Source of the DNA: Cyanocohniella sp. LLY
Lineage (GTDB): Bacteria > Cyanobacteriota > Cyanobacteriia > Cyanobacteriales > Nostocaceae
Length of the DNA stretch: 64,000 nt
Direction: 5' to 3'
NCBI GenBank assembly: GCA_022241785.1
Contig: JAKOMP010000014.1
Span: forward strand, 1-64,000
In this document: positions 25,783 to 35,088 of the stretch, one piece after another
Layout: each line of letters opens with the position of its first letter
How positions within the stretch are numbered: position 1 is the first letter of the stretch
Translations under genes and position numbers: made by a program
The notes under the pieces: model-generated
Databases searched by the model: none
What the model was told of the DNA's origin: nothing
Seen by the model: the letters and a program-made list of their open reading frames with translations, nothing else

Positions 25783-27018
25783 ATGTCGCAACAGAAAAAA
25801 AAGCCAAATGGGTGTGGATGCGCGAATATTCCTATTTCAGTAATTATACTATTTGTAGGATTTAGTGGGTGGTGGTTTAGTCACCAAGGTAGTCGAGATA
25901 TGATGACTAATCTTTTTACTAACCTTTTAGGACAGCATCAACAAATAGCTATACCGATTTTAAATCCAACTCCATCTGCCGATATCACTCCTACTTCTAC
26001 TCCTTCTACTGCTACTCGCACTCCCACTCCGTTAAAGACGATAAATCCCGATGTCAATCAAAAACCAGCGCCACAACTAAAAACCCCTGAAACAAAAGCA
26101 CCATTAACTCAAAATCTTTGGGACAAAAAAGTAATTAGAGGTATTTATTTTAGTCGTTATTATATTACTAATAATGCTAACGAAGAAACGATTCGGCAAC
26201 GGGTTCGCAAATATCGTTCTCAAGGATTTAATACGATAATTCATGGTGTTTGGGGTAATGGTTGTACCATGTACAGCAGCAGTGTGATGCAAGAAAAATT
26301 TGGGTTTAAAAGTTGCCCAAATAAATTCCAAGAAAAATGGTTAGATTGGTTAATTGATGAAGCACATAAGCAGGGAATGGAAGTTCATGCTTATTTTGAA
26401 AAAGGGATTAAAATCGATAAAAATAGTCCGATTTTTGATTTAGCGATCGCACGCCGCTGGGTTGTTCCTGGTGTGGATAAAACTTACTCTGATATTGAAC
26501 ATTATGTTCTGGATGTAGAGATTCCCGAAGTTGCTAATTTTTTTAAAGATATCTCAGTTGAATTTGTCACAAAATATTCGCAAATTGATGCAGTGCAATG
26601 GGATGATTATTTAGGCTACCATGCTGATTTACCAGGAAAAGTAGACCGTACTGCTAATTTAACAAAATTTGTCCAACAAATGGTCAGTGCAATTAAACAG
26701 GCTAACCCAAAAGTTAGTTTTGATATTTGCCATCATAATCCTTATTGGGCAAAAAGATATTTTGCTGCTGATTGGCCCAATTGGAATGCTGATAGAGTAT
26801 TTATTCAAGTTTATAATGATGCAAATTTTCAAGAAGAATTAAAGTATGTCAAAAATTCTGCGGGAATTGCAATTAGCGACCAACAATTCAATCGTTTAAA
26901 AGAATTAATTAATAATCCAGAAATCAAGAGTATTTTAGTTTTTTCGTCCGATGGAAAACCCAAAGAAACCGCTTATAAGTTGAAAAAGTTGACAGAAGAA
27001 ATAACTCAGACTTTATGA
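25783..27018 (+). CDS. Membrane-anchored GHL10-like glycoside hydrolase-type protein
   Basis: A 411-residue protein from ATG 25783. Residues about 15-33 form an N-terminal transmembrane anchor (ISVIILFVGFSGWWF), then a Pro/Thr-rich linker to about 105, then a TIM-barrel-like domain resembling GHL10/DUF187 proteins: VIRGIYFSRYY, KYRSQGFNTIIHGVWGNGC, DEAHKQGMEVHAYFEKGI and DAVQWDDYLGYH with the paired acids. It probably faces the periplasm and acts on a polysaccharide or peptidoglycan glycan. A MITE ends just before the ATG, which has no Shine-Dalgarno. A frame opening inside the MITE at 25633 would add 50 residues; I consider that less likely. Confidence 0.75.
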   Translation: MSQQKKKPNGCGCANIPISVIILFVGFSGWWFSHQGSRDMMTNLFTNLLGQHQQIAIPILNPTPSADITPTSTPSTATRTPTPLKTINPDVNQKPAPQLKTPETKAPLTQNLWDKKVIRGIYFSRYYITNNANEETIRQRVRKYRSQGFNTIIHGVWGNGCTMYSSSVMQEKFGFKSCPNKFQEKWLDWLIDEAHKQGMEVHAYFEKGIKIDKNSPIFDLAIARRWVVPGVDKTYSDIEHYVLDVEIPEVANFFKDISVEFVTKYSQIDAVQWDDYLGYHADLPGKVDRTANLTKFVQQMVSAIKQANPKVSFDICHHNPYWAKRYFAADWPNWNADRVFIQVYNDANFQEELKYVKNSAGIAISDQQFNRLKELINNPEIKSILVFSSDGKPKETAYKLKKLTEEITQTL

Positions 27019-27098
27019 GTAACTATTTGTAATCAAAAAATAACAAGAATCTACCCATGTTTATTGTTGAAAGAAATCTCACACCAAAATCAAAAAAA

Positions 27099-28022
27099 TC
27101 AACGCGTCCATTGCTTTAAAATGTAATCATAAAAAGCATCTTTATCTAATTTATCCATTGCATAAATTTTGCGTCCACTAGACACTACCTTAGTTCTTCC
27201 CTGACTAAGACCAGTAGTAATAATTTCTGTTTCCCATTCGCGGAGTTGATAAAATTCTGGATGTCCTAAGTATGCAGTTGCCAAGACATCCCAGAAATAA
27301 TAATCTTGGGGAATCACTAGGGCATAACATTGTCCGGCTAAATCAGAGACGGGATAGTGGCGTTGTTTTCCCATTTTTTGCACTAACTCTGATGTCACTG
27401 GCACATTGTTAGTTAAATCCAAGGGACACATAATAATTTCAATTTGGGTTTGCCAAACTCGCGCTGCGGAAATTGCATCCCAATAAACGTTCCATTCGGC
27501 GGAACCATCTTGTCCTGCTTCTAAACTTTTTTCCACATTACCAGGGACATTCAACGCCCCTCCCATCCAGACTATCTTTTCTATCTTTGCTTCAATATCT
27601 GGTGCTTGATCTAGGGCTACTGCTACCGTTGTTAATGGCCCAGTTACCATGAGTGTGACTGGTTGTGGTGCTGCGCGTAAAACTTTGATCATGAAATCTT
27701 GACCTGATTCTGCAACCAGAGGTGTGTTAATCACTTCGCTTTGGTTGAGAATTGGCAAATGGTCAACAATAAACGAATCACGACGATAAAGACGGGGAAA
27801 AGGATTAATGCCGCGCACAGTGCTTTCTGCCACCGAGATGTGAGAAAATCCCATCAAATCGAGAATTTTACGTGTAGCACTGATGGCTGGTTGAATGTAG
27901 CAGTCGGCTGGGGTGACGACAACACCAAGCAGTTCTATATGATCCATCGTCAACAGCAGCATAGTTGCTAAATAATCATCTACACCGCCATCGTGATCCA
28001 TGAATACGAGTTGTTTTGACAT
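27099..28022 (-). CDS. Inosine/uridine-preferring nucleoside hydrolase family
   Basis: A 307-residue nucleoside hydrolase. The calcium-binding DxDxxxDD signature is MDHDGGVDDYLA (Asp9, 11, 15, 16). Further family positions are visible in VMVTGPLTTVAVAL-type and WMGGALNVPGNVE segments and in AEWNVYWD. It cleaves ribonucleosides to base and ribose for salvage. Its start is only 17 bases from the divergent cytosine deaminase, so they share a promoter region. Which base is preferred cannot be determined. Confidence 0.9.
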   Translation of the reverse strand: MSKQLVFMDHDGGVDDYLATMLLLTMDHIELLGVVVTPADCYIQPAISATRKILDLMGFSHISVAESTVRGINPFPRLYRRDSFIVDHLPILNQSEVINTPLVAESGQDFMIKVLRAAPQPVTLMVTGPLTTVAVALDQAPDIEAKIEKIVWMGGALNVPGNVEKSLEAGQDGSAEWNVYWDAISAARVWQTQIEIIMCPLDLTNNVPVTSELVQKMGKQRHYPVSDLAGQCYALVIPQDYYFWDVLATAYLGHPEFYQLREWETEIITTGLSQGRTKVVSSGRKIYAMDKLDKDAFYDYILKQWTR

Positions 28023-28039
28023 ATCAGGAGAATTAACAA

Positions 28040-28471
28040 ATGGATGAATTTATGGAAGCTGCGATCGCCCAAGCAAAACAAGGTAGAAAAGAAGGTGGCA
28101 TTCCCATCGGTTCTATTCTTGTCAAGGATGGCAAAATCATCGGTAAAGGACACAACAAGCGTGTACAAGACGATGATCCTGTCACCCATGCGGAAATAGA
28201 TTGTCTCCGCAACGCTGGGAGAGTTGGTAGCTATAGAGGTACAACCTTATATTCAACCTTAATGCCGTGCTATTTGTGCGCTGGGGCTGTAGTGCAATTT
28301 GGCATTAAAAAAGTCATCGCCGGCGAATCGAGAACTTTTCCCGGTGCTAAAGAGTTTATGGTATCCCACGGAGTGGAAGTAATTGATCTAAATCTGGATG
28401 AATGCGAACAAATGATGAGTGAATTTATTGAAACCAATCCCGAACTTTGGAATGAAGATATTGGCAAGTAG
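28040..28471 (+). CDS. Zinc-dependent cytosine/nucleoside deaminase, Fcy1-like
   Basis: A 143-residue deaminase of the CDA fold. Zinc ligands and the proton shuttle are His50-Ala-Glu52 (THAEIDCLRN) and Cys77/Cys80 (PCYLCAG). Sequence, including VQFGIKKVIAGESRTFPGAK and the C-terminal ETNPELWNEDIGK, is very close to yeast-type cytosine deaminase rather than to tRNA adenosine deaminase TadA. It would turn cytosine into uracil. AGGAG lies nine bases before the ATG. The divergent neighbour, a nucleoside hydrolase, could supply cytosine. Confidence 0.88.
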   Translation: MDEFMEAAIAQAKQGRKEGGIPIGSILVKDGKIIGKGHNKRVQDDDPVTHAEIDCLRNAGRVGSYRGTTLYSTLMPCYLCAGAVVQFGIKKVIAGESRTFPGAKEFMVSHGVEVIDLNLDECEQMMSEFIETNPELWNEDIGK

Positions 28472-28498
28472 CAATTGCGGCATACTTGGTGTCGATGA

Positions 28499-28581
28499 GT
28501 ACATAATGGCAGGCAAGATGCCTACCCTACAAGATTTACAATATGTAAGTCTGTATTTCATTTATTTGCAAAACGCTGTAT
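28499..28581. repeat. Dispersed repeat ACATAATGGCAGGCAAG, simple copy
   Basis: It begins GTACATAATGGCAGGCAAGA and continues through TGCCTACCCTA to AAAACGCTGTAT. The same sequence lies at 33441-33619, there split by a 96-base insert. No coding capacity. Confidence 0.75.
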
Positions 28582-28686
28582 CACAAGGGAATAGGGAACA
28601 AGAAAATTTCTCAAGAGTGCCAAATACCAAAATCCCCAACTTCTTGAAAAAGTCGGGGATCTGGATCATCAGTATATGATTATTGT

Positions 28687-30051
28687 TTATTTAACGCGAG
28701 TCGCTCTATTTGCACTACCAACTTCCATATCCCTGACTTTTTTACTGCGCCAGAGTAAACGCATGGGTGTGCCTTTAAATCCTAATTGTTTGCGGAATTG
28801 CCTTTCAATGTAGCGGCGGTAGTTATCATTGAAGCGTTTGGCTTCGTTGACGAATAGGGCGATTGTTGGTGGTTGGATACCTACTTGAGTACCATAATAA
28901 ATTTTGCCCTGACGACCACCCCGCGATGCTGGCGGTGAATGCCAACTCACTGCGTCTGTGAGGACTTCGTTGACTACAGATGTGCTGACACGGCGTTTAT
29001 GTGACTCAGCAGCTTGATTCACCAATTCTAAAATCTTTTCTACACGTTTACCGGTGGAGGCACTGACAAAGATAGTTTCTGCCCATTCGGTAAAGTGTAA
29101 CCGGGATTCTAAAGTTTTTTCGTAGTCGTAGATGGTGTAAGAGTCTTTCTCTACAGCATCCCACTTATTGACGACGATAATACAAGCTCGACCTTCATCG
29201 ATAATCCGCCCAGCTAATTTTTGGTCTTGGTCGGTAACGCCGTCTAGGGCATCTATGACCAATAACACCACATCGGCGCGGCGAATAGCTTTGAAGGCGC
29301 GGTTAATGCTAAAAAATTCTGTGCCGTAGTCTATTTGTTTCTTTCTACGAATACCGGCGGTGTCAATTAAGCGGTAAATTTGCTCATTTCGTTCTATGAC
29401 GGTATCAATGGCATCACGGGTGGTGCCAGAAATTGGGCTGACAATTGCCCTCTCTTCGCCAACGAAAGCATTTAATAGACTGGATTTACCGACATTGGGG
29501 CGGCCGACAATGGCAACTTTAATTTCGTTAGTTTCCGGTACTTCTGTGACGATGGGGATGTGATTAATTAACTCGTCGAGTAATTCACCAGTACCACTGC
29601 CATGAATGGCGGAGATGGGGAAAGGTTCACCTAATCCCAATACCCAAAATTCAGAAGATTGAATTGCACCTTGTTCGGGAGATTCACATTTATTCACCGC
29701 CAGCAAGACGGGAACGGGTTGTTGGCGTAACCATGTGGCAATTTCTTGATCAGCCGCATTAGGGCCTGTTTGACCATCAACAACAAAAATAGCAGCGCTG
29801 GCTTCTTTGAGTGCCGTTAAGGCCTGTTGACGAATCAGGGGCAAAAATTCGGTATCGTCGTCAAATACTAAACCACCTGTATCGACCACGAGAAATTCTC
29901 TGTCGCACCAGTAAGCTGGCATGTAAGTGCGATCGCGTGTTACACCCGGTTCATCGTGGACGATCGCCGTTTGTTCCCCGGCGAGGCGATTAACCAGGGT
30001 TGATTTGCCCACATTCGGGCGTCCGATAATAGCAACAATTGGCAGTCCCAT
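28687..30051 (-). CDS. der: Ribosome-assembly GTPase Der (EngA)
   Basis: A 454-residue double GTPase from ATG 30051 ([18 protein letters not shown]). Two complete G domains are visible: the first with [14 protein letters not shown] and VNKCE, the second with [14 protein letters not shown] and VNKWD; a KH-like C-terminal domain follows (QRQF-type [19 protein letters not shown]). It is essential for 50S ribosome maturation. The upstream in-frame ATG at 30075 adds eight residues unlike the family, so it was not used. Confidence 0.95.
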   Translation of the reverse strand: MGLPIVAIIGRPNVGKSTLVNRLAGEQTAIVHDEPGVTRDRTYMPAYWCDREFLVVDTGGLVFDDDTEFLPLIRQQALTALKEASAAIFVVDGQTGPNAADQEIATWLRQQPVPVLLAVNKCESPEQGAIQSSEFWVLGLGEPFPISAIHGSGTGELLDELINHIPIVTEVPETNEIKVAIVGRPNVGKSSLLNAFVGEERAIVSPISGTTRDAIDTVIERNEQIYRLIDTAGIRRKKQIDYGTEFFSINRAFKAIRRADVVLLVIDALDGVTDQDQKLAGRIIDEGRACIIVVNKWDAVEKDSYTIYDYEKTLESRLHFTEWAETIFVSASTGKRVEKILELVNQAAESHKRRVSTSVVNEVLTDAVSWHSPPASRGGRQGKIYYGTQVGIQPPTIALFVNEAKRFNDNYRRYIERQFRKQLGFKGTPMRLLWRSKKVRDMEVGSANRATRVK

Positions 30052-30209
30052 AAAACCAGGGTGAGTGAGAGACACAGTATATCATGTCTCTCTATTTTAG
30101 CGACTTTAAATTATTTATTTAATTTTTTCGCTCCCATACTGATTCACTGCCAAATTTAAAGAAATATCATAACGGAGAACCTGGCAGTCACGTCGAAGGA
30201 GCTTGTGCC

Positions 30210-31070
30210 TTGATCAATCGTAAGTGGCTAAAAAAAGCCAGTCGTTTAACTTTTCGATGTGTAAGATGGTGCTTACTGTTAGGCTGTTGCACCTTATTAT
30301 ACGCCAAGTTGATTGAACCCAATTGGATTGAGATCAATTCTTTGCAATTAACGTTACCTCACTTAGCTAAGGAATTTAACGGTTATCGCATTGTCCAAAT
30401 TAGCGATATTCACCGAGATCAATGGATGAATCCCCAGCGGTTACGGCGTGTTGTGCGGTTAGTCAATCAACAATCACCAGATTTGGTAGCAATTACAGGT
30501 GATTTAATTACTCGTGATTCGCCGCAGTTAATTCTTTCCTTGGGTTCTACTTTGAGTGGATTAACCCCTAAAGATGCCACTGTGGCGACATTAGGCAATC
30601 ATGATCATGAAAACAACGTGTCGGCAATTCTCCGGGTTCTAGAACAAAATGGGATAGTCCATCTATGTAATGAAGTTTACACCTTGAAACGTGGTTCCGC
30701 GTTGTTAAATATTGCTGGTGTAGATGATGTAGGTGCGGGTAAAGCCCGTTTAGATTTGGTGTTAAAGCAGTTACCTCAACAAGGTGCAGCAGTTTTATTA
30801 GCACATGAACCAGATTTTGCCAAGACTAGTGCGACTACTGGGCGGTTTGATTTGCAATTATCTGGACATTCTCACGGTGGCCAGGTGCGTTTACCTGTGT
30901 TGAAGCCGCCGATTTTGCCACCTTGGGGTAAAAAGTATTATTTAGGAAGTTATCAGGTGGGTAATATGCAGTTGTATACTAACCGTGGTTTAGGTATGAC
31001 GGGAATGCATATACGACTATTTGCTAGACCTGAAATTACGGTGTTTACTTTGGTGGCGCCTGCTTTGTAG
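30210..31070 (+). CDS. Membrane-associated metallophosphoesterase (YkuE-like)
   Basis: A 286-residue calcineurin-like phosphoesterase starting at TTG 30210, with AAGGA nine bases upstream. Residues about 14-32 form one transmembrane segment (CVRWCLLLGCCTLLYAKLI). The metal ligands appear in order: VQISDIHRDQW, TGDLITRD, LGNHDHE, LAHEPD and LSGHSHGGQ. YkuE-like enzymes of this type act outside the membrane on UDP-sugar or pyrophosphate-like substrates; the substrate here is unknown. Confidence 0.88.
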   Translation: MINRKWLKKASRLTFRCVRWCLLLGCCTLLYAKLIEPNWIEINSLQLTLPHLAKEFNGYRIVQISDIHRDQWMNPQRLRRVVRLVNQQSPDLVAITGDLITRDSPQLILSLGSTLSGLTPKDATVATLGNHDHENNVSAILRVLEQNGIVHLCNEVYTLKRGSALLNIAGVDDVGAGKARLDLVLKQLPQQGAAVLLAHEPDFAKTSATTGRFDLQLSGHSHGGQVRLPVLKPPILPPWGKKYYLGSYQVGNMQLYTNRGLGMTGMHIRLFARPEITVFTLVAPAL

Positions 31071-31207
31071 TAGTTATATTAAGGGTGATGGGGTGATGAA
31101 AACAAAAGATTTTGGTATTAGCCTAAATTCTTCTCCCTATCCCCTTGTCCCCTTGTCACCTTGTCACCTTGTCCCCTGATTAGCCTTTGTTGTTTCTAGG
31201 TAAAGTT

Positions 31208-33424
31208 ATGAGTACTGACAAAACACCAGATGTAGGCGGAGGAATACCTGTAATTAAATATTGGGCAGAAAAGACCATATCTGCAAATGGTGTCCAGGTT
31301 TGGCAGAAATTATTGCATAAAAGTGCTTGTCTTTCTTGCGCGTGGGGAACTGGTGGACAAAAGGGGGGTTTTGTCAATGAAGATGGTGAAGTGTTACAGC
31401 GCTGTGCTAAGAGTGTAGAAGCGATCGCCTCGGAATTACAAGCTGCTACTTGTTTTGAACAGCAGTATACTTTGGCACAGTTGCAGGCATTAAATTCTCA
31501 GTCAGCGAATAATTTAGGTAGGTTGAGTCATCCTGTGATTTTACGGGCTGGTAGTTCCCGTTATGAAAGAATTTCTTGGGATGAAGTGTATCAAATTGCT
31601 AAGACAGCGCTGAAAAAACCACCAGAGAAAATTGCTTCTTATAGTTCTGGTAGGTCATCGAATGAAGCGGCATTTTTGTTACAATTGATGATGCGATCGC
31701 TTGATTCCAATAACTTAGCTGATTGTTCAGATTTGTGTCATGCAGCTTCGACGGTGGGATTAAAGCAGATGTTTGGTTCTGGGACTTCGATGGTGAGTTT
31801 GGAAAGTCTCAAACAAGCTGATTGCGTAGTTTTAATAGGTTCTAACGCCCCAGCCAATCATCCCCGGTTAATGAACGAATTGATTAAGTTACGGGAACGG
31901 GGCGGGAAGGTGATAGTTGTCAACCCGACTGTAGAAGTTGGTTTAGTCAGATTTGCTTCCCCAGCATATCCTATTAAATCCATGCTGGCTGGTGGTTCGG
32001 AAATTTCTTCGCTATATCTGCAACCAATTCCCGGTAGCGATGTGGCTTTATTTGTGGGTATCCAGAAAGCGTTAATTGAGCAAAATTTAATTAAACCAGA
32101 TTTTCTGCGATCGCATACCGAAAACTGGGAAGCAATTCTGCAACACGCCCAAACCACTCCTTGGGAAGTCATCACTGCAACTTGTGGGATTTCCCAGGAC
32201 GAAATTCACGCCGCCGCCCAGATAATTGGTACATCTACAGGTGTCGTATTTGCTTGGGCAATGGGAGTGACTCAGCAAGCCAATGGTGTGGATAATATTC
32301 ATAGTATTGCCAATACTGCTTTGTTGACGGGAAATGCCGGCAAACCAGGTGCAGGAACTATGCCAATTCGCGGACATTCCAACGTCCAAGGATTTGGTTC
32401 GATGGGTGTCACCATCAACTTAAAAAAAGAAATTCAGCAAGCTTTAGAAAAACTGTTGCAACGTCCCCTCAGTCGCACTCCAGGCTATGATACCAGGGCT
32501 TTAATTACGGCTGCGGATCAGGGAGAAGTGGACACCTTGATTTGTTTGGGGGGAAATCTTTATGCAGCCAACCCTGATTTAAACCAAGCAAAACGCGCTT
32601 TGGGACAAATTGAAACTATATTTTATGTTGCAACTAAACCAAATCTCGGACATTTTCATGGTTTAGCCAAGCAAAATACAATTATTCTGCCTGTATTTAC
32701 TCGTTTTGAAAATCCTCACAAAACCACTACAGAATCGGGGAACAATTTTGTGCGGTTGAATGATGGGGGGAAAACTCATTTACAAGATGCTGAGTTGATT
32801 TCTGAAGTTGAATTAATTGTAGAATTTGCCCATCGAGTTTTAGGTGATTCTCCGATAAATTGGCGAAAGTTGCTAGATACTAGATATGTGCGGGAATTGA
32901 TTGGTCAGACAATTCCTGGTTATGAAAAGATTGCCAATATTGATAATATTGGGGAAGAATTTACGATTTCAGGACGGATTTTTGTTGAGCCGAAATTTGC
33001 CACACCTACAGGTAAAGCAAAGATGTTTGTTACTGATTTACCTAACTTGAATTTACCTAATAAAACATATTTTGGAGTTAGTGAAGATACGCGAGGTATT
33101 ATTTTAATTTTAGGTACAGCTAGAAGTTATTCGCAACATAATACCGTTGTGTATAAAGATGGTGATTATTACCGAGGAATGCCGCATCGTCATTGTATTT
33201 TGATGAATCATCAAGATGTGAAACAAGCAGGTTTTCAGGAACATCAACGGGTAACAGTTCAAGGTGATGCAGGTAAGTTAGAAAATGTAGAAATTATTTG
33301 CGGCGATATTCGTGCTGGTGCGGCAATGATGTTTTATCCCGAAGTTAATGTGATTTTTCACGCCAATATTGACCTGCATTCTGGTACGCCTGCTTATAAG
33401 AGAGTACCAGTTTTTGTTTATTAA
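31208..33424 (+). CDS. FdhF/YdeP-family molybdopterin oxidoreductase
   Basis: A 738-residue molybdopterin-guanine-dinucleotide enzyme of the YdeP branch, from ATG 31208. The N-terminus has CLSCAWGTGGQKGG (Cys41, Cys44) and Cys66, fewer cysteines than the four of formate dehydrogenase, as usual for this branch. Cofactor-binding segments include YSSGRSSNEAAFLLQL, ADCVVLIGSNAPANHPRLM and GNAGKPGAGTMPIRGHSNVQG. The last 120 residues form the MopB_CT-like domain (RSYSQHNTVVYKDGDYYRG). The substrate is unknown; YdeP itself is tied to acid resistance in E. coli. No maturation gene lies nearby. Confidence 0.88.
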   Translation: MSTDKTPDVGGGIPVIKYWAEKTISANGVQVWQKLLHKSACLSCAWGTGGQKGGFVNEDGEVLQRCAKSVEAIASELQAATCFEQQYTLAQLQALNSQSANNLGRLSHPVILRAGSSRYERISWDEVYQIAKTALKKPPEKIASYSSGRSSNEAAFLLQLMMRSLDSNNLADCSDLCHAASTVGLKQMFGSGTSMVSLESLKQADCVVLIGSNAPANHPRLMNELIKLRERGGKVIVVNPTVEVGLVRFASPAYPIKSMLAGGSEISSLYLQPIPGSDVALFVGIQKALIEQNLIKPDFLRSHTENWEAILQHAQTTPWEVITATCGISQDEIHAAAQIIGTSTGVVFAWAMGVTQQANGVDNIHSIANTALLTGNAGKPGAGTMPIRGHSNVQGFGSMGVTINLKKEIQQALEKLLQRPLSRTPGYDTRALITAADQGEVDTLICLGGNLYAANPDLNQAKRALGQIETIFYVATKPNLGHFHGLAKQNTIILPVFTRFENPHKTTTESGNNFVRLNDGGKTHLQDAELISEVELIVEFAHRVLGDSPINWRKLLDTRYVRELIGQTIPGYEKIANIDNIGEEFTISGRIFVEPKFATPTGKAKMFVTDLPNLNLPNKTYFGVSEDTRGIILILGTARSYSQHNTVVYKDGDYYRGMPHRHCILMNHQDVKQAGFQEHQRVTVQGDAGKLENVEIICGDIRAGAAMMFYPEVNVIFHANIDLHSGTPAYKRVPVFVY

Positions 33425-33765
33425 ATTAATATAAAAAACAGTACATAATGGCAGGCAAGACTTGTACTGAGCAGTTCGGCAGGCTCACTGTATCACTTGC
33501 CGTAAAGTCCTGAAGGGCATAGCTGCGCTTACCGCGTAGCGTCTTGTAGAGAAGTATGCCTACCCTAGAAAATTTACAATATATAAGTCTGTATTTTCTT
33601 CACTTACAAAACGCTGTATTAGTGAAAAATGTAGAAGCAAATAAGGGGATAAGGCTGAAAACCTGGCATTTATAGCGGTAGCCACAATTTTTAGGATATT
33701 TCTTTGTTCCCCGTTCCCTATTCCCTACCCCCACAAAAAAGACTTTTTCAACCAGTCTCAGATAA
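33425..33765. other. Repeat-filled intergenic stretch
   Basis: It is dominated by the split dispersed repeat at 33441-33619. The remainder has CCCCGTTCCCTATTCCCTAC near 33710, a CCCTATT heptamer tract common in Nostoc DNA. No gene seen. Confidence 0.6.
33441..33619. repeat. Dispersed repeat interrupted by a second 96-base repeat
   Basis: The outer sequence matches 28499-28581. Between GGCAGGCAAG and ATGCCTACCC, bases 33460-33555 are extra: ACTTGTACTGAGCAGTTCGG at the left and TCTTGTAGAGAAGT at the right, with ACTT/AAGT ends. This is a repeat nested in a repeat, so the order of insertion can be read. Confidence 0.75.
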
Positions 33766-34878
33766 TTAAGATCCGCCTGCGCCTGCTGAGTGAATCAGTA
33801 CATTTGTTTGGTAGCTACTCGGCTTAGTTCCTACCGTTACGCCACCGTGAATCATACCTTGTAGTTCCGAACTAAAGAAACTGTAGGGAAACTGTGATTC
33901 AGGACGACTGATAATTTCTAGACGATGAGTGAGTTCACTGGGAATATCAAAATCAAGTGCTTGCAAATTATCTTCTAATTGAGACTGTTTAGTAGCACCG
34001 ATAATCACTGAGGCAATCCCAGGGCGATTAACTGTCCAGTTGACTGCAACTTGAGCCATACTACGTCCAATTTCTTGTGCTATGGTTTCTAACTCAGCGA
34101 CAATTTTCCAGTTGCGATCGCTAAATTTCTGAAACGCTGGATTAGATACTCCTTGAACTGTTTCTAATCTACCTTCGCCTGTAAATCCACCTTCACTCGG
34201 CTTATATTTGCCGCTAAGAAGACCACTAGCTAAAGAACTCCACACCATTGTACCCATACCCAGTTCTAAACCCAAAGGAATAAATTCTCTCTCGATGTTA
34301 CGCTCAATCAAAGAGTATTCGAGTTGCAAAGTACAAAGTGGTTCGTAATTGCGCCATTCAGCTATAGTTTGCGCCCGTGCTGCATACCAACTTGGTGTAT
34401 CGCTAAATCCGATGTGTCTGACTTTACCCGCACGTACTAAATCATCCAGTGTCCGCATGACTTCTTCTACAGGAGTAATCATATCCCAAGTATGAAGAAT
34501 GTAGAGGTCAATATAATCAGTTCCCAACCTACGTAGTGAACCTTCCACCGCCCGCATTATATTTTTACGTCCATTTCCGCCAGCATTGGGATTACCTGGT
34601 TCGGCATTATAAGTAAACTTAGTAGCAATAATGATGCGATCGCGTAGGTGGCGTTCTGTGATAAATTTACCTAACCAAGTTTCACTGGTACCATTGGTAT
34701 ATAAATCTGCTGAGTCAATAAAGTTACCTCCGGCATCAACGTAGGTATTAAACATTTGCTGTGCAGTGGTTTCATCGCTTCCCCAACCCCATTCAGTCCC
34801 AAAAGTCATAGTACCCAAGGCGAGACGGCTAACACGTAGTCCAGAACGTCCGAGAGTGTAATAAGTATTGACAGACAT
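33766..34878 (-). CDS. Aldo/keto reductase
   Basis: A 370-residue aldo/keto reductase. The catalytic tetrad is visible: Asp55 and Tyr60 (FIDSADLYTNG), Lys87 (IIIATKF) and His in DLYILHTWD. The NADP-binding end includes VNWTVNRPGIASVIIGATKQ with SQLEDNLQAL. About 40 residues extend past the usual core (SYQTNVLIHSAGAGGS). The start was chosen at ATG 34878 because AGGAG lies five bases ahead; two further start codons lie just upstream. Substrate unknown; related proteins reduce various aldehydes and ketones. Confidence 0.9.
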   Translation of the reverse strand: MSVNTYYTLGRSGLRVSRLALGTMTFGTEWGWGSDETTAQQMFNTYVDAGGNFIDSADLYTNGTSETWLGKFITERHLRDRIIIATKFTYNAEPGNPNAGGNGRKNIMRAVEGSLRRLGTDYIDLYILHTWDMITPVEEVMRTLDDLVRAGKVRHIGFSDTPSWYAARAQTIAEWRNYEPLCTLQLEYSLIERNIEREFIPLGLELGMGTMVWSSLASGLLSGKYKPSEGGFTGEGRLETVQGVSNPAFQKFSDRNWKIVAELETIAQEIGRSMAQVAVNWTVNRPGIASVIIGATKQSQLEDNLQALDFDIPSELTHRLEIISRPESQFPYSFFSSELQGMIHGGVTVGTKPSSYQTNVLIHSAGAGGS

Positions 34879-35088
34879 CATCACTCCTGAATTTGTGTTG
34901 ATTAAGTATAATTTAAAGAATCTATCTCAATAACTCACGCTCAATGCCGACGCAGTTATATCAAAATCATCCCGTATTTAGGGCATGAATTTAAAAGTTA
35001 TTTTTAATCTGCTGATGGCAGAGAATCTTGTCAGTAAAGTTTTTGGTATGCTAACGCAAGATTTTACTACGAGACAGTGAAATTGAAA

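Noticed and set aside
31135..31180. CCTTGTC tract considered as a CRISPR or binding-site array
   Set aside because: Pure short heptamer repeats without spacers; typical Nostoc simple repeats.
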